Positions 20,501-23,462 of a stretch of 23,462 nt of DNA are shown here, piece after piece (the stretch's first letter is position 1; every line of letters begins with the position of its first letter). Source of the DNA: Candidatus Pacearchaeota archaeon. Its GTDB lineage: Archaea > Nanoarchaeota > Nanoarchaeia > Pacearchaeales > GW2011-AR1. The stretch covers positions 1 through 23,462 of the forward strand of contig NZER01000068.1 in assembly GCA_002690445.1 (NCBI GenBank), in the 5' to 3' direction. Under the pieces are notes generated by a model. That model had not been told where the DNA came from. It worked only from the letters and a program-made list of their open reading frames with translations, and searched no databases. The position numbers were made by a program, and so were the translations under genes.

Positions 20501-23462
20501 GATACTACATTATTCCAATTCAATCCATCATATGTCTGAATAAAACTATAAGAATTATCTGTAACATATTTATACTCTAAAGTTCCTACATAATAAAATC
20601 CATCAAAGTCCTGGCCAACATATCCTTCATTATATGGATATGTTCCATTTACATCTGTCTTATTTATCCATACACTTGCATAAGTCGTATCATCAGTATC
20701 CCATCCATATGATTCATTATATATTGGATAACCTTTACTCTCAACATCATAATTAAATACTTCTACATCAATATCTTCCCATGCCCAAACATTTCCAGAT
20801 ACATCACAAGTTATATTTTCTGATGCTTGGAAAAGATTATAATCATAATAATTTACAACTAAATTCAGTTCATCTATATCATTACTCCAAACTGAAAGAT
20901 TAGTCATATCAAAATCATTTAATCCAGATAAATTAATTGTTGGTGGTGTAACATCTTTAACAGTAATACTATACTCAGCACTTTCTGCAAGATTTCCTGA
21001 ATCATCAGCACATGTTAATTTATAATCAACTTCAGTATTATCTGTTGAATAGGTTAACGATATATCTCCTGTTGTATAAGTAGTTGTTAAAGGAATTTGT
21101 AAATCAGTAAAGCTTCCATTAGAAGCATTAACTGTACAAACATTATCATTACAAGATACCTCTGGCATATTATCAGAATACTTTCTAACAAACATCCATT
21201 CAATATATCCTTCTGTATCCTGACCATTACTTCCACCTGCTATTAAATTTCCAAATGCAACACTAGAATCAACATATGGCACCGCATTATCATCATAAGT
21301 ATCATTGATTATAGTTTCTAATAATACATCATCAACATATAACTCAGACAGATTTTCATTCCATACTATCTTAAAGACTTCATAACTATCTGTATCAGCA
21401 TAATCTCCAGTTTGATATGGAACACCATTTTTATATGATTTAAATGTATAATGGTCATAAGTTCCTAGAACTTTTAATTTACCAATTGTGTTTGATGTTC
21501 CATGTCCAAATGCAACTTCAAGTGGCCAATCTTCATTTGTATGGTCTCTTTGTTTCCATTCTAATATTGCTGGTCTTGCAAACTTTTCAATTGTTTCAAA
21601 ATAATCTGGATTATCAGAATCATCATCAAGGAACTGTCCTTCTCCACCAGTCACCGTCATTGTTGTGCTTTCTGTACTAATAGCATCCCATATTGATGTA
21701 TTTATTGTAGTATTATCAAATGGCTCAAAAAATTCAAATACCGCATCTGCATTTTCTTCATATGTATCATAAAGATTATCTGTATTATCAAATGTAATTG
21801 TTATTACATCACCATCTTCCATAGACACTTTTGTCCAAACACGAGTATCCTCTCTGAAATAATCAGGATGGAATACAGCATCTTTTAAATTAATTGATGT
21901 AACTGTATAATCTAAATCTATACTATCACTTACTGAACCAACAGTAACAGATGATACATTCTCAAAACCATCAAAAGCATTTATCCATAACTGACATACA
22001 TCGACACCAAAAGCATCTGAAACATCTGCGGAAACAGTTAACACACCACCAATTTCAGGAGTAGATACAGATGAATCATCTGCTATATTAGTAATAGCTG
22101 GTGCAGTTAAATCATAATAAAATACACGTTCACTTGAATTTATTGTATCATTAATTGGATATGTTGACTCACAACTAACCAACCAATTATATGTACCATC
22201 AACAACAGGCCAATTATTTGTGGTAGCATCATTAGTCCAATAAAGGTCTCCTGTTGCCTGCACAAATTCTTCAAACGCCATATCATCTGCTGTTTTATAT
22301 CTTATATATGTAAATTCATTTGAATAAGCTGACGTATTAGTAATATCTATACATAAATCTGTAGGATAAGTATCTTCAATACCATCAGAACAACTTGTTG
22401 GTGCCCATTCTTCTGTTGGCATACCTAAATTAGCTTCTGTTAAACAAGCTGCACAATCATCGTTACTCTTTTTACTATTAACTTGTGTACAACCAATAGT
22501 TGCAGAAGAACCACCATCTCTATAATATCCTTCATAAACTCTTCTTGGAACACTACCTTCATAAAACATTACCAAAGTTCCATTATTCATTAAATTTCCT
22601 GTAGTACATGTTGTTCCTGAAAATAATGAAAACACATCTGATGTAGTTGAATATTCTGTAGTTGATTCACAAGCAGATTCACTTGTACCATAAATATAAG
22701 TTTCAGTTGCTAACGCACATATACTATTATCTACTGTCTCATAATCATAACAAAGATGATTGTTTATACCAACATCTGAACCACCATGGTCATAATTACC
22801 ATCTAGTTCTCCATTCTCCATAGAAATATAACCAATTCTATTCCACAATAGTTTTAACTTATATTTCTCTCCATCAATCAAATATGTATTATTTATAGGA
22901 GCTGTATCAACAGTATCTCCAATTGTATATTCTCCATCCGTATATCTCTTACAACTGCCTGGAATCTCTGAATTATTTTGATATGTTAAACACACATCCA
23001 AAGGATAATCATCATTTGGAGCAAAACTAATTTGTCCTTCACACCCATTTGTCATATCAATATTTTCTATATCATATGAGAACTTCGTTTTTGTTCCACC
23101 ACTAAATTCTATATCGGGTTCTATTAATCCAAAAGAACCAATAAATCCATCATTAGCATGAAGATTACAAGTTATATCTCCATAATAATCATCAACTGTA
23201 AAATTTGTTACAAAAGCTTCATTATCAAAAGAAGCATTTAAAGGTGTTGTAACATTTAAATCATGTATTGCATATGATAATGCTGTTGTTGTTGAAAATG
23301 TTTGAACATCAACCTGATTATCAAATGATGCCACACAAACATATTGTTTATTTATATCAAGAGCTGATACACTACCAGTACCTACAGTTGTTGAATAAAG
23401 TTGATTTTGTGTTATATCATCAAACTCATAATCATATGTATCTAAATCAGTAACATTATCAA
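17578..23462 (-). CDS. Giant multidomain surface/attachment protein with C-terminal membrane anchor (5' end outside window)
   Basis: The frame is open to the right edge, adding 42 codons before the GTG at 23334, so at least 1,960 residues are present and the true start lies outside. The first visible segment (VGTGSVSALDINKQYVCVAS) looks like a beta-propeller blade; residues coded around 18170-18030 (DKTLRLYDI, YLAISEDGTSVVGSY) look similar. The stretch 21745-21165 resembles a LamG/DUF2341-type jelly roll ending GYIEWMFVRKYSDNMPEVSC. Ig-like modules begin near 22100 and 20960 (VTPPTINLSG). There are many Asn-X-Ser/Thr sites and paired Cys. Three membrane helices close the protein (17790-17590). 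Host recognition is inferred by analogy with large LamG-containing proteins of spindle-shaped viruses such as PAV1. Confidence 0.85.
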   Translation of the reverse strand, partial: DNVTDLDTYDYEFDDITQNQLYSTTVGTGSVSALDINKQYVCVASFDNQVDVQTFSTTTALSYAIHDLNVTTPLNASFDNEAFVTNFTVDDYYGDITCNLHANDGFIGSFGLIEPDIEFSGGTKTKFSYDIENIDMTNGCEGQISFAPNDDYPLDVCLTYQNNSEIPGSCKRYTDGEYTIGDTVDTAPINNTYLIDGEKYKLKLLWNRIGYISMENGELDGNYDHGGSDVGINNHLCYDYETVDNSICALATETYIYGTSESACESTTEYSTTSDVFSLFSGTTCTTGNLMNNGTLVMFYEGSVPRRVYEGYYRDGGSSATIGCTQVNSKKSNDDCAACLTEANLGMPTEEWAPTSCSDGIEDTYPTDLCIDITNTSAYSNEFTYIRYKTADDMAFEEFVQATGDLYWTNDATTNNWPVVDGTYNWLVSCESTYPINDTINSSERVFYYDLTAPAITNIADDSSVSTPEIGGVLTVSADVSDAFGVDVCQLWINAFDGFENVSSVTVGSVSDSIDLDYTVTSINLKDAVFHPDYFREDTRVWTKVSMEDGDVITITFDNTDNLYDTYEENADAVFEFFEPFDNTTINTSIWDAISTESTTMTVTGGEGQFLDDDSDNPDYFETIEKFARPAILEWKQRDHTNEDWPLEVAFGHGTSNTIGKLKVLGTYDHYTFKSYKNGVPYQTGDYADTDSYEVFKIVWNENLSELYVDDVLLETIINDTYDDNAVPYVDSSVAFGNLIAGGSNGQDTEGYIEWMFVRKYSDNMPEVSCNDNVCTVNASNGSFTDLQIPLTTTYTTGDISLTYSTDNTEVDYKLTCADDSGNLAESAEYSITVKDVTPPTINLSGLNDFDMTNLSVWSNDIDELNLVVNYYDYNLFQASENITCDVSGNVWAWEDIDVEVFNYDVESKGYPIYNESYGWDTDDTTYASVWINKTDVNGTYPYNEGYVGQDFDGFYYVGTLEYKYVTDNSYSFIQTYDGLNWNNVVSTGRTTTTYTSTFDINDTIRGIRFFFNDTTDTASQHNKLYYMRYGYEGGIGNEGASYTHTEKINLKGLPLQRCEFFASASDDHTETDIPEYEVTYLDDGLQYGTEHEIEVTILTNEPDSLLTADTEKLDDRYTFEFNYDTKTLVREFTLKSDGHKIYSRDESNYPAHFVVWNNVTKAGNWVDFSDIKQRDRDYTVEKIDDFEYNIKLVAKTPLDVCPGISTEYLTPENCESYYELLESYGMDDFDFNSIGGTNVANITITFYIGASINMSGFNQYDNGSFLNYTAALTTINAYPPSTYTETFNQTNATNVTERIDNLANGTYQLAYTHNQFFDQTYEVEIEQFYDDCYQESANESESCGANGSGNYSYDTGWVNPDKAIDGAWDYPPLATYASVDNTIGLKYYYFNYSKPEALNFTVWGPYASNAVHKADWVFNVGDSGDPDDDEKVNATLSDACIANTTVQLRIGFEWSSANNRTVQECYNGTAWEQVTYNGVPEFYTFDNKLWEEALIWYTTAPNIIDTPYSTYQVKVTYIVRNVKTQEVLNDYNVTVHNTNGSGQDNYQVADNTTTSLTYYLNATTYDVIVNKDTYELFNESKTYTYRQELTQYLDLAFNTIINLFDEKDLTGFDMNQPDKVEFIVFCPDHTKSTTLTNNVQTVGVDCAYEKFKFMLTYGDSGYYRTYITAPEDAFNQSIYLIDIGDTAYIYSSFIIDDLLGDFNNPRILISKLIEDDRVQITGDYTDIEGKIGAFLIENHEYIIEIHSDNQPILELGGYSADVGGDKTLRLYDITLAANDLGGFHQAVTTYLAISEDGTSVVGSYVDADNLTSINEFRIYENGWDETLIFSTPCADPSNCPVQWTISEAYNESTLVAGYSLSHADFSPLQISQYVQTNSGINLVAFDYLSDNFTNWFFLLFLATLAIMATIRSSNVVSLVMIALGGLFVAFGWWGMSGTVLAIAFVVALLYTLARGAKSE

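Noticed and set aside
23332..23334. GTG at 23334 as the start of the giant surface protein
   Set aside because: The same frame continues without a stop to the window edge with similar composition, and no ribosome site precedes the GTG, so the gene is cut by the window.
1..23462. CRISPR arrays, tRNA or rRNA genes, transposases
   Set aside because: No regularly spaced repeats, no cloverleaf with a CCA or T-loop signature, and no transposase motifs or terminal repeats were found on either strand by reading.

Overview
The window looks like most of the genome, or an integrated copy, of an archaeal virus with a spindle-shaped-virus style virion. By eye it is AT-rich (about 30% GC). Every supported gene lies on the minus strand, so transcription runs right to left, and genes are packed with 0-10 nt gaps or short overlaps. 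The archaeal assignment rests on TATA boxes with purine/A-rich upstream elements placed 25-30 nt before likely transcription starts, on GGAGG-type ribosome sites, and on two near-identical 74-residue proteins with two membrane segments that resemble the VP1-type major capsid proteins of fuselloviruses and relatives. The low GC and the many Asn and Asn-X-Ser/Thr sites suggest a mesophile. The host lineage cannot be read from the window. Much of the gene content is unfamiliar.

Layout in transcription order. (1) 23462-16602: a giant Cys-containing, sequon-rich surface protein, open at the right edge, ending in three membrane helices, coupled to two small membrane proteins and a possible winged-helix regulator. 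(2) 16600-15925: tandem promoters drive the two capsid-like genes, followed by a hairpin/T-rich terminator. (3) 15817-7595: a promoter bracketed by an inverted repeat leads into a long virion operon. It holds a 53-residue AbrB-like regulator, a 3-helix membrane protein, a secreted LNR/Notch-repeat-like protein, a 993-residue beta-helix fibre with a duplicated Cys module, three structural-type proteins, a complete tyrosine recombinase, and a membrane-anchored orphan. (4) 7616-3760: a cassette unusual for a virus. A small secreted peptide with a C-terminal Cys comes first, then a PaaK/CapK-like adenylate-forming enzyme, then a complete ABC importer (binding lipoprotein, permease, ATPase). (5) 3758-1: small proteins, then a run of strongly basic proteins likely to bind DNA, then a Zn-finger-like protein and a truncated gene sharing the same N-terminal tag.

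How it may work together (inference). The giant protein and the beta-helix/LNR proteins form the host-attachment and surface apparatus. The capsid proteins build the lipid-containing shell. The basic proteins package DNA. The recombinase integrates the genome. Cassette 4 would change host nutrient uptake or signalling during infection. Most functional names rest on motif reading only; no database search was possible. No stretch longer than 300 bases lacks a gene; the longest gap (15770-15924) holds a promoter and a terminator.
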